Shown here in pieces: positions 51,535 to 62,500 of a stretch of 64,000 bases of DNA (position 1 is its first letter; the number at the start of each line of letters is the position of its first letter). Where the stretch lies: positions 27,650,488-27,714,487 of the forward strand of contig CM039464.1 in the NCBI GenBank assembly GCA_022414725.1. Direction: 5' to 3'. The notes beneath the pieces were generated by a model. It made no database searches and had not been told where the DNA came from. It worked only from the letters and a program-made list of their open reading frames with translations. The DNA is from Microglena sp. YARC. Its lineage: Eukaryota > Chlorophyta > Chlorophyceae > Chlamydomonadales > Chlamydomonadaceae. Made by a program: the position numbers and the translations under genes.

Positions 51535-52250
51535 GCCGGTTGGGCCTGCGAGTAGTTATAGAGTTAGACAGATTGATCAGCCGGCAGGCCCGGGGTGTGG
51601 GGGACGGGTGTGTGGGTGGGGGGTGGGGGGTGAGTGCGGCCAGTGGGGCTAACCTTATTTCGAAGTTGGAAGCAGGTTTGTATCCGTTTGTATCCTAGGA
51701 TGCCAAGAGGGGCGAGGCTGATGGAAATCTGGAAGGAAATGAACTCGCATTCAATTAAATAAAGCACTTGTTTTCCCCCCTGGTGGAATGAAATACATTA
51801 ATGCCAGTCGGACAACTATGGAGTGGGCAGCGTGGACAGCATGAACATGGAGGGAGAATATTAGAGGAGGGAGCTTGGAGGGGGGAACGCCGAGAGTCAC
51901 GAGAGTCTATCTATCCATCAACAAACAAAACATGATCATATGGAGGGCATACCAACCTTCACCTGAAGGCATCTTTCAATTACATCCCTACTATGCAATT
52001 ATGCCACACAACATACATTAGTGAATAAGTGCAAAGCTGCATATGGCTAGTACAGTCATAACTCCCGATTACGTAAGTCAACAAACCTTGACGAGGTGGT
52101 GCAAGGCTGCCTATGACCAGGACAGCCCTACATCTCACCAAGGTATGTTGTGAACTTGCATCTCACTAGTGTATTTGTGTTCCTTACCGTACTTAAATTT
52201 CACAAGTGCATGTTATGCTGGTAAATTGGAACGCGCAACACGGGTTGAGA
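51535..52250. other. 5' flank of the PC-esterase-like gene, no feature recognised
   Basis: Contains GGGGTGTGGGGGACGGGTG G-rich sequence at 51590-51630; otherwise unremarkable. Confidence 0.35.
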
Positions 52251-52251
52251 A

Positions 52252-52496
52252 CAGGGTTGTTCAGGACCCTGCGTCGTCCGTCGCAGACGGAACGTCAGAG
52301 GGTCCGTTGCGCATCGTAACGCAGGTTTAGTGGGTCGGTTGCGTCTCCTATGGGTCGGTTGCGGGTCGGTTGCGGGTCAGGACGCAGGCTATGCTGATCG
52401 GTTCCGTCTCATGAAATTGGTTGCGTCTCAAGAAGGAGGCTATAAAATTGGTTCCGTCACAGGATGGAGAGCTGGGGGTCCTCCTGAACAAGCCTG
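52252..52496. mobile_element. hAT-like MITE, GTTGCGTC family
   Basis: Ends CAGGGTTGTTCAGGA and GTCCTCCTGAACAAGCCTG. The flanks GTTGAGAA (52244-52251) and GTCGAGAA (52497-52504) match at 7 of 8. The interior is repeats of GGTTGCGTCTC / GACGCAGGCTATG. Confidence 0.85.
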
Positions 52497-52924
52497 GTCG
52501 AGAAATCCGCAGGATGCTGTAAATATTTCACCATTCTGATTTACCACAGATAAATGATGATCTCCCATCCCAACCAGTCAATAGAATCGATCAGTGCGAG
52601 GGGAAGGCAGCGCATTCGAAATCTATATGAAGTGAAGCTATCCGAGTGAAATTCTGCTGAGTGGAGATACCAACTTGCACTCGAATCCATGCATTCAAAA
52701 AAACTCAGAGCAACAATATTTCTTTCTACTCACCTTTCAGCTCCGATTCGAAGTAATCCACTTAGCCAAGATTGTACAAGGTCGGCTGTCGAGATAATAA
52801 AAATAAGTCTGCAAAAGAATGCCTGCCAGAGTGCCAGCCGCTGACTTCGATTTTATGCAGCCTAGAGTAGGTAAATGAGAGCTTAGTCCAGTTTTCAGTG
52901 ACCTCTCTGATTTCGACCGACGAG

Positions 52925-53440
52925 CCATCATTACCGCCCCTCAATGGGTAGCGGCTTCGGTACATTAGGCGTACTGCCGGATGCGCCAAACGGATGCGCC
53001 AAACGGGTGCGCTCGGGAACCTAAGGGTTCGCCCTACAAATTGCATTTGGACCGCACCAACTGACGTTTGCAAACGGCAGGCAGCTCAATAAGTAAAAAA
53101 AAAAAAACTAGCATAGGCAGTCACCTATTCTCCGACTCGTGGCAAATTTCAGACACGTTGTATTTGCAGTCACGTCAAGTCATCTTCCAGGTAGATTTAA
53201 GTCAAACTGCGCCCCGGACCACTTGACATTGGGATTCGACGGTCAAGTCATCCCGAAGGAGACTGCCTAGTCACAGCCGGAGGGTGCACAGCCCCAGTTT
53301 ATGAGGTAACGCGCAACTGTGTACCAGAGCTCGGTATACGAGACACAAATTCCGCAAGAACAGCCACGAGGGCAGCAACAAGGTTTACGAGGGCAGCAAC
53401 AAGGTTACACACACCGCACATCGCACACAAAACAACCCTA
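52925..53440. repeat. Segmental duplication, copy A
   Basis: Shares with 54275-54870 a long block: ACCGCCCCTC..ATGGGTAGCGG, GGATGCGCCAAACGG, TTGCATTTGGACCGCACCAA, CTTCCAGGTAGATTTAA, GAAGGAGACTGCCTAGTCAC, AGGGCAGCAACAAGGTT. Identity looks above 85% by eye. No protein family is recognised in any frame. Confidence 0.85.
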
Positions 53441-53579
53441 GTTACCGCCCCTCCATGGCATGGTTACAACGAGGCTACCCATCCCCATCCCCAGCCACCA
53501 GCGGATCCCTTGGTCCAATTGGTCCAATCTAACACAAGGGCGGTCACGCCTTTGTTTGTTTCATTGCAAACGATCGGGA

Positions 53580-53690
53580 GTATATAAAAAAGGGGGGACA
53601 CCTTTCCCTAAAAAACCTGAAGGGGGCTGATCCCCCCCCCCCCCCCCCCCCCATTTAGATCGAAATACCCCCTTTTTGAAAAACTTAGAT
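53580..53690. repeat. C-run and GTATATAAAAAAGG motif
   Basis: GTATATAAAAAAGGGGGG looks like a TATA motif, but no gene follows on either strand. A run of about 25 C follows. Confidence 0.35.
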
Positions 53691-53769
53691 GTGGATTGTG
53701 GGGGTTTACAGTATGGCGCACATAATGGCATCCTCGGAATTCCCACACAGGGATTGTCTAATAGTCAAA

Positions 53770-54096
53770 ATTGAGTTTTTCAACCCCATTCACCCAACAA
53801 CCCACCCAAGGGGTAGATACTTATTGCATAAGGTCCAAAGTGGTGCCAATGGACTGCTCTTGTCAAGGCCTACTCATGGGTGATCTCAGAATGTCATTTG
53901 GAGGTCTGAGTAAAAAGTTAGAAAACAACTGAGGAAGGCTGACCCCATTCACCCACCCACCCAAGGGGTAGATACTTATTGCACAAGGTCCAAAGTGGTG
54001 CCCATGGACTGCCCTTACCAAGGCCTACCCAAGGGTGGTCTCAGAATGTCATTTGGAGGTCTGAGTAAAAAAATAGAAAAAACCTGAGGAGGGCTG

Positions 54097-54138
<42 letters not shown>

Positions 54139-54140
54139 AT
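53770..54140. repeat. 160-bp tandem duplication and poly-C run
   Basis: ACCCAAGGGGTAGATACTTA, TTGCA(T/C)AAGGTCCAAAGTGG, CAGAATGTCATTTGGAGGTC is present twice (about 53785 and 53945). It ends in an interrupted C run of about 40 at 54099-54136. Confidence 0.85.
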
Positions 54141-54274
54141 GAGGTGCTCAGAATGACCTGAAAAATGTCTCATAATATCGCTATGATACATGCGATTACA
54201 GCCCCATTATCAGAAAAAATCGATCGGGAGAAGTGAAAATTTGGAGGCCTTGACACTTCCTGAAACGATCCATC

Positions 54275-54870
54275 ATTTTTACCGCCCCTCCATGGGTAGC
54301 GGTACAACAGCCGTACTGCCGGGTGCGCAAACGGATGCGCCGGGGAACAAAAGGGTTCGCCTGCAAAGTGCCGGGTGCCGCCGGGTGCGCAAACGGATGC
54401 GCAAACGGGTGCGCAAAAAGGGTGCGCCAAACCCTGCGCCAAACGGATGCGCTGGGGAACCTAAGGGTTCGCCTGCAAAGTTGCATTTGGACCGCACCAA
54501 CTGATGTTGCAAGCGGTAGGCAGCTCAGTACACTCGCAAGTCCAGTCACCTCTTCTGCGACTCGAACCAAATTTCAGACAAGTTGTATTTCAGTCACGTC
54601 ACCTCATCTTCCAGGTAGATTTAATTGAAGTCAAACTGCGCCCCAAACCACTTCACGTTAGGATTCGGCAGTCAAGTCATCTCGAAGGAGACTGCCTAGT
54701 CACAGCCGGAGGGTGCACAGCCCCAGTTTATGAGGCAACGCGTAACTGTGTACCAAAACGCGGTATACCAGACGCACATTCCGCAAGAACAGCCACAAGG
54801 GCAGCAACAAGGTTCACGAGGGCAGCAACAAGGTTACGCAAACCCCACACAAAACAACCAGTGAGTGACA
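54275..54870. repeat. Segmental duplication, copy B, with GGGTGCGCAAACGGATGCGC minisatellite
   Basis: Second copy of the 52925-53440 block, enlarged by a tandem (GTGCGC(A/C)AAACGG)n at 54320-54450 that is single in copy A. Confidence 0.85.
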
Positions 54871-55039
54871 GCGGGGCTCGGCGAGGCTTCCCCATACCCC
54901 CAGTGGATCCCCATTCAATTGCCAACACAGGGGCGGTCACGCCCTTGTTTAGACCGGCTGATACCGAAGATGCCCTTTTCCTGCTTTCTTGTTCATCTGT
55001 TGATTTCCCCTTCCACGTTTTAACGATAATCAGATAATG

Positions 55040-55200
55040 TAAGACTACCCAGGGGCAGCCACAGATTTGGGGTGGGTCTGTTGCATACTTGCATCTTAGA
55101 TGCTTAGAGGGTCTGGGTGCGTCGCAGACGCATATCTTAATATTTTGAAACCGGTTGCGTCTCATGAAGCAGATTTTGGAGTTCCCCAGAACAAAACTGG
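55040..55200. mobile_element. Degraded GTTGCGTC-family element
   Basis: GGGTGCGTCGCAGACGCATA and CCGGTTGCGTCTCATGAAGC motifs; the termini have lost the CAGGG form. Confidence 0.55.
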
Positions 55201-55259
55201 CCTACTAGCTGGCTCAGCGATCTGCCTTGAAGCTGCTGCTTGTAGCAAAAAATAAAAGC

Positions 55260-56140
55260 AGCGTCAATGAGGGGGAGACAAGTCAAAGGCGCATCGCAAG
55301 CGACGCAGAATTTTTGCGTAGAGTGGGTTCGAAATTGGCGGCGAGGTTCGAGCTGCCCGACGTTTGGAACAGGGGAGCTGCCCCTGGTTTGGATCAGAAT
55401 TACATCAAAGTTAATTAAATCCAATCCAATTCAAATTCATTAAAATCAAATCAATTAAATGCGTACAATTCACGTAAACGCAATTCGATTTGATGATATT
55501 AAATTGAATTGAAAAACAAAATTAAATATATTAAATTAAATCAATTAAAATATTTTCAATTGAGAACTATCGTGATTTCATTCGGGGTGCGCCTCAAGGC
55601 GCCCTTAATTTTATTTATGCCCAGGATCAATGTCTGCTTTTGGGATACTAAATGTGGTATAAATGGAGCCGCCAAAGCATGCAACTTGGAGCCAAGTTAT
55701 GGTTCGCTCTAAATGTGAAGTTACCGGTACAGCCGAAGTTAGTGCACATCATTGGTTTGTTCACTTTTTTACAACCGCCAATTCAAGCGCCAACGGTACG
55801 GCAAATGGTAGACTTGTACATATGTACATGACTGCAGACCTGCACAACTTAAACAAAAACATGTACGGAACTCGGGAATAGAGGCATGAACAACGTTTAC
55901 AGGTGATAAGCAGTCATATTTGTTCAGGATGACGCGGGCCTGTGCATAAGTGGATAAGTGGCTGTGTGGCTACTGGCAGGCAGCAGCGCCAAGTGCTCAT
56001 CCACTCATCCAGATTCATAGGCAGCTTGTCTCAGGGCTCCTCAGTCCTCACCTGGCTTGTCTCCTTGTCTCGTCCGGAAATCGACCGGCTCCTGTGAATC
56101 TCTCTCATCGGATCTTCATTACATGTGATTTTGTGAGAAC
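55260..56140. other. AT-rich stretch and unique sequence, no gene recognised
   Basis: AAATCAATTAAATGCG-type AT-rich sequence at 55410-55560, preceded by a GC-rich GCATCGCAAGCGACGCAG segment (55290-55310). Short open frames lack any family motif. Confidence 0.4.
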
Positions 56141-56294
56141 CAGGGTACTCCAAACGGACCCCAGGCAGGGGTTGCGTCCTGGGACGCACCTGCGTCTGCG
56201 ACGCAACCAACATCCTGGACCTACGTCCTGGACGCAACGGACCCTCCCCATGTTGCGTCCTGTGACGCAGGACGCTGCGTCCATCGCCGCCCTG
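56141..56294. mobile_element. hAT-like MITE with exact 8-bp target duplication, GTTGCGTC family
   Basis: CAGGGTACTCCAAACGGACC at one end and GCGTCCATCGCCGCCCTG at the other, flanked by GTGAGAAC on both sides (56133-56140 and 56295-56302). The interior is GTTGCGTCCTGGGACGCA palindromes. Confidence 0.88.
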
Positions 56295-56302
56295 GTGAGA
56301 AC

Positions 56303-56588
56303 GGGTAACGCATGCCATAGTTGTCAGATCGAGGCCAGGTGTGTCAATGGTGGGTCATGTGTGTCATGTGTGTCATCCATCAAACCGGTACATCATCACA
56401 TACGAGTCTAGTGAGAGGCCGATCATGAACTGACGGATCGAAGCAACCCTGCAACCGAAACATCAACCGACTCTATTGATACTGCACGTTGATCTATTTA
56501 ATTTTTCGGCCGTTGAAGAGCTATCAAGCTTGAGTGCTCCTACTGCCATAAACTCTGGCCTTCTTATTTCGAAATCCGTCCCTCGCTC
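56303..56588 (+). promoter_or_regulatory. Presumed promoter/5' UTR of the SDR gene
   Basis: Non-repetitive 286 bp between the MITE and the ATG. A pyrimidine-rich CCTTCTTATTTCGAAATCCG lies just before the start. Assigned by position only. Confidence 0.35.
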
Positions 56589-59500
56589 ATGGCTTCATCA
56601 GATCTGAAGGGCAAGGTCGCTCTGGTGACCGGAGCCACCTCTGGTATTGGCTTGGAGGCCGCTGCATCGTTCGCAGGTGCGCTGGCGCAATCTTCGCAAT
56701 CGCGCGCTCTCGCTTCTGCTGCCCATAGTTTTTCTGGCCTTCCTCGGTCAAACCCTTGATCTGTCTACCACTTCCTGTCTACCCTGCTGCTATTTGACTT
56801 CTCTCAATTTTCCATTGACCTGGCACCCACCAGAGCGCGGCGCCACTGTTATTCTCGGATGCCGAAACCCAACCGCTGCGGCTGGAGTTGCTGAGCAGAT
56901 CAAGTAAGTTGAAAAGAGGGGGTAGGGTGGTGGGGGTAGCAGTGGGCAGGGCAAAGCTGTATTTATTGGATTGGTGGATTTATTGGGGGTTGTGGATCAA
57001 GGCTTGGTTTGGGGGAATGAGTTTTGGGGTTGCTTGAGAGGTGGTGGTGATGGACAAGATAATAATAGAGTTGGTTTTTCTTGTGGTATTATACCTTGCC
57101 CGTAGAATAATTTGTGTCAAGTCTGAAGCAGGGTGGTGGTGGTGGCGGGGTGAGGTGTGTGTGGGGTGGGTAGGGGGGGAGAAGAGGAGGTGAGATGTAC
57201 GCTCTCGCACGAGGGTCCGTATTAGTAGTCCATAGAGCAGGGAGTAAGGCGGACTAACTGATGCGGATTTTATGAGTTTATGCTATCTACAATTGACGTT
57301 CCTTCAGCCTTCCCTCGTAATGTTCTGACTAGCATGCTCAATCAATTGTGTAGGATCAAAGCAGCAAATTTACACCGAACCATTGGCTATGTTGGTACTG
57401 AAAAATAATCTAATAGAACATGCACACCAGATGTACCCCTAATCACCCCACCCGTTGAAGAGAGCATCGTTGTCTCTGGGACGGAGTCAGTGTTTATCTC
57501 TTCAGCTACGAGCAGCAGCATGTAGGCTGCTCCCCTGGCTGGCTATTTATCCAAAGCTAACGCAACCTAGTTTATCTGGAAGCTGACAGAATTAGCTGTC
57601 CAGAACTGATGAAGTCCTGGGAGCCAGTGACTGGCTCAGGGAGCTGCCTTGAAGCTGCTGCTCGCAGCCTAAAAGAAAAGCTATGGATGGAGTGATGAAC
57701 ACTTGTTGAATTGTCTGTCGTTTGATAAAACACTTATCAGTGCTATTTTTCTGAACTAACCTAGCGGGCTAAGCTACCACATGAGGTCTAACAATCACTG
57801 ATATTGCTGCAAACAATGCTTTTCTTTTTGGCTACAAAGAGCAGCTCCTAGGCAGCTCCCCGTCTTTCTATTCAGCCAAAGCTAACGCAACCTAGTGCAT
57901 CTAGAAGCTGACAAAATCAGCTGTCCAGACCTAATGAAATCTTGGGGCTTAGCCCAGCGGCTAGCTCCGGGAGCAGCTTAGAAGCAAAACTTACCTTCTA
58001 AAACAAATGTGTCCGACTACCTTGTGACAGGGTCCGGGTTACCTTGCTGTATGAACGGAATCACGCTTCACGAATGCGAAATTCGGATTCCTTGTGAAAA
58101 GCTATGCAAAATCGGCACCAAATTCGGTATCAAATAGCAACTTCGAGTTCAAGTTACCGACATTAATAGCTTGAAACCAGCTATGCGAGCACGACAGGTA
58201 GCGCTAGGTAGCACGAGTAGCGCCAGGTAGCGCTACCCAGCTACCCCCCCCCTGCCGCTCCCTAGTTATCTTTATTTTATTTTTAGCTGCAAACATAATG
58301 AAAACATTTGTATGCTGATGACAGGAAGCGGTTTCCCGGCGCTGTGATTGATGCCTCCACTAGTCTTGACCTCATCTCCCAAGACAGCGTCAGAAAATTT
58401 GCTGCGGAGGTGAGACACATGCTATTTTACTATTATTTAGTTGGCGCAACGGACCAGCTGCGGCAGTTTCTGGGGTGAGCAAATACTGCCTTCCCTTCAA
58501 ATTCTTGTCTAGTGTTCAATGCCCCAGAATTTTGTTTTTCAATATAAATCTCTCCTCTATCTCAATAGATAAATACAATATGAATACATATACATGTTCC
58601 TGCAATGGAGATACATAAATGAATAATACAATATCAATAAAAATGCATGTTCCTGCTACGGAGATACAGAAATAAATAATACAGTATAAGTAAATGTGCA
58701 TGTTCCTGCTATGGAGATACAGAAATAAATAATACAATATAAATAGATATAAAATATGATAATACGTAACTTTTAGTAAAGCTGGGATTGATGCCTCCAC
58801 CAGTCTTTACTTCATCTCCCAAGACAGCCTCAGAAAAGTTTAAAGTTTCAGATTTAGGTCGTTGAATTCTTTCTTTGTGACAAATCCCTTCTATAGATAA
58901 TGTGTACATAGTTTACAAACTACAGGCCTAGTTTTCACTACATGGTTTACAAACTACATGGTTTACTACATGGTTCCCTACATGGTTTACAAACTACAGA
59001 GGCCTTGTTTTCTGGTGTTGCCTGTGGCAACTTGAGAATTGACGAAGGTAAGAGCAGGATGAATAATAAACAATTACGAGCATGTAAACAAAATGCTGTG
59101 CAGGTGGGTCATATCAGCGTTGTCGAGAACAAAGAAGCTTAATACATGACTGGACGAGTTATAACGCCATCAGTACTACCAACCTCACCATGACCATCAT
59201 CATCACTCCTACGTTTAGCATCCTCTATTTCACAACCATAGTCAGTAACCCGATCAACACAACTACAATCTTAAGTTACCGTACTGCCAGAAAACTTAAC
59301 GATTTGATAGTTGTCCTGGCAGTGCGGTAGTACAATGACTGAACCAAGCATCACCTATCTACACATTCATAGCCTTACAAGGTCAGTAACAGCCCAGTCT
59401 CAATATATCCTATATAACCAGTCCCCCCCACCCCCCCCACCCCCCCACCCCCCCCCACCCCACCCCACCCACCCCACCCACCCCCTGCACCCCCCACCCA

Positions 59501-62500
59501 CCCCACCCCTCCCACCCCCCACCCCCCGCGCGATTTATTTGGATCCCTAACCAGGACCCCGCTTTGGCCATTACCTAGAATATGTAGGAAATGGCAGTAT
59601 GATATCATGTCATCGTATGATATCATATGATGCCGGCAGTCTAACTAGGCTAAAATTACCATTTATAAACAATATCGTACAATTCAATTTGTGTGATTTC
59701 ATACTCGCCTATGGTCGACATCATATGATATGCTGGTCTTCAAGTACATGTAATGTTACAAGCCCAATCCAAGGTAGAAAACCCTAATTAGACTTAACCG
59801 CCGCCTGCTGCCTCCGTAATAAACATTCAAAATCAGTTGTATTCAACTGTCAATGAATACTTGCTAAAATCCCTTGAGAGGGATTAATCGAGAAACCAAC
59901 TAATTAAATAACACATGAATTTATTAATTTATAAAATAATTAGACAACGAGCTTAGATGAGCCAGTTAAGAACCCAACCTGACGAATCTGAACCCAAACT
60001 TGTTTGGTCTAGCTGAAGCCAACCTTGTCCGTCCAGAACGATCTAGTGTTTCTTTTTGGGATACGAGTAGCAGCTTCTAGGCAGCTCCCTTAACCAGTTT
60101 TTTTTGCAGTGCGACCGGTCGCCAAATCTGCAACCGGTCGCACCATAAACCACCGTGCGACCCTCAGGTGTGCGAGTTTAAGGCGAAATGGGCCCTTGGT
60201 CGCACTTCATGGCGCCATGAAGTGCGACCGCGAGTGAGTGTTTTGCGCCCTGGGTCGCACCTGGCCTTAACCTGTCCTTCAGCCCAACCAGAAGGTAGCT
60301 AGTGTGCCTGAAAGCTGATGTGACTGTCACTCAAATGCATCTGAAAATTTGGGCTCGACCCAGTGGCTGGCTGATGGAGCTGACTGGAAGCTGTCATGAG
60401 TAGCCCACAAAAGAAACAGTGACTAAACCTGACCATGTCTGACCTAAAAATTCCATTAACTGCCTCTACAGGTGACCCCCCCCCCCCTACCCCCCCTCCC
60501 CCCACCCACACCCACACCCACACATATGACCCCCCCCTCCCAAGAACCCCAAACCCAACCTTGTCTGACCTACACAATATCTGGAACTGCCTCTACAGGT
60601 GAACATACCCCCCCCCCCCCCCCCTCTAAAAAAAGACCCCCCCCACCCCCCCACCCCAAGAACCTTAAACCTAGCCTAACCCGACCCAAACCTAACCTTG
60701 TCTGACCTACACAATATCTGGAACTGCGTCTTCAGGTGAACAAGAAGTACACCCATTTAGACATCCTTGTCAACAATGCCGGGGTCTCCTTCATGTCGAA
60801 AAACTTTACTGAAGACGGTGTTGGAGGAATTGCCCAGGTGAGTGGTTTTTTTGCAGGTTGCGGTAGCTTCGAAGATAGGGATTTATAGTCGTATGGGTTA
60901 GGCTCTGAGGCATTGCTTGTGTAGGTTGCTGTGGGTTAAGCTTTTTCAGACCACTACCGCGCCTGAGCAGATTGTGGGCTCAGGTGAGAGGTTCTTTGGT
61001 AGGTTTAGGTAGAAGATGGGGGATGTCTTGTGGTATGAGTTTGGTTCTGAGGCTTTCCTAGTATAGGTTGCTGTCAGTTTTGCTTTCGCAGACCACTATT
61101 GCGCCTGAGCTGGGACAACCACTTGAAAGCACGGAGGAAAGTTCTCGGCCTCTTTCATGGTGGCAGGTAAGAAATTGAGAACCTAGCAACAGGTTTGATC
61201 CCCTCACCTGTCAGTCATAGCTAGGGAACGGCAAATCATATGACGTTGACGGAAGTCGAGTATGATATCATTTCGTATCATACAAAAATCATATGATTTA
61301 ATATCATATGATATGGTGCCCCAGGCCAAAATTACCTGGGCAGACTGCCGGCATCATATGACATCATATGATATCATATGATGACATGATATCATATGAT
61401 ATCATATTGCCGATCCCTAGTCATAGCTGGTACCACTGTACCAACCAAGCATGTGGGCAATCTGTTCAGATGGAGGGCTCAGGTGAGTGGTTTTTTGCAG
61501 GTAGCGGTAGCTTGGAAGATGGGGGATTATAATGGTATGGTTCTGGTGCTGAGGCAGTGCTGGTGTAGGTGGGGGATATGTCTAGATGGAGGGCTCAGGT
61601 GAGTGGTGTTTTGCTGGTGGCGGTAGGTGACAAGAAAGGGTTGTATTGTAGTATGGGTTTGATACTGAGCCACTGCTAATGTAGGTTGATGATATGTAGG
61701 GAGCGGCAGGGGGGGGGTAGCTGGGTAGCGCTACCTAGCACTACCTGCCGTGCTCGCATAGCTGGTTTCGAGCTATTAATGTCGGTAACTCGTCCTCGAA
61801 GTTGCTATTTGGTACCGATTTTGCATAGCTTTTCACAAGGAATCCGAATTTCGCATTCGCGAAGCGTGATTCCGTTCCAACAGCAAGGTAACCCCAAGCC
61901 TGTCGCGACCTACCCTTTCTCATGGTAAGATTTTCAATGGCTACATTTGGCTGAGTTAGCTCCCAGCTATTAGGACTAACCCAGCTATAAGGACTATTAG
62001 TCCTACTTTTGGCCGTGGTTAGGGCTACCTGCCGCTCCCTAATGATATGTTAAGATGAAGGGATGAGTTGAGCGTTTTTTTGCAGGGAGTGCTGGCTTAG
62101 AAGAGGGGGATTATAGTGGTACGGGTTTGGCCCTGAGGTTGTGCTGATGTAGGTGGGGCATATGTTCAAATGAGGGGTTCAGGTGAGTTTTTTTGCTGGT
62201 GGCGGTAGGTTACAAGAAGGGGATGTATTGTGGTATGGGTTTGGTACTGAGGCAGTGCTGATGTATGTGAGTGGTAAGTTCAAATGGAGGGCTCAGGTGA
62301 GTGTTTTTCGAAGTCTGGTAGTCCGGTAGCGGTAGGTTACAAGAAGGGGATGTATGGTGGTAAGGGTTATTTGGTTTGGTACCAAGCCATTGCTGTTGTA
62401 TGTGGGGGATATGTTAAGATGGAGGGCTGAGTTGAGTGTTTCTTTGCAGGAAGCGTTAGCTTCGGTGGTTGTCTTGTGGTAGGGGTGTGGTCCTGAGGCA

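Noticed and set aside
53578..53595. TATA box (GTATATAAAAAAGG)
   Set aside because: No gene begins within reach on either strand.
61085..61170. Possible extra SDR exon ending TGGTGGCAG followed by GTAAGA
   Set aside because: Homologues join VGGIAQ directly to TNHLGPY; no coding similarity was seen and the donor-like edge fits the repeat unit of intron 4.
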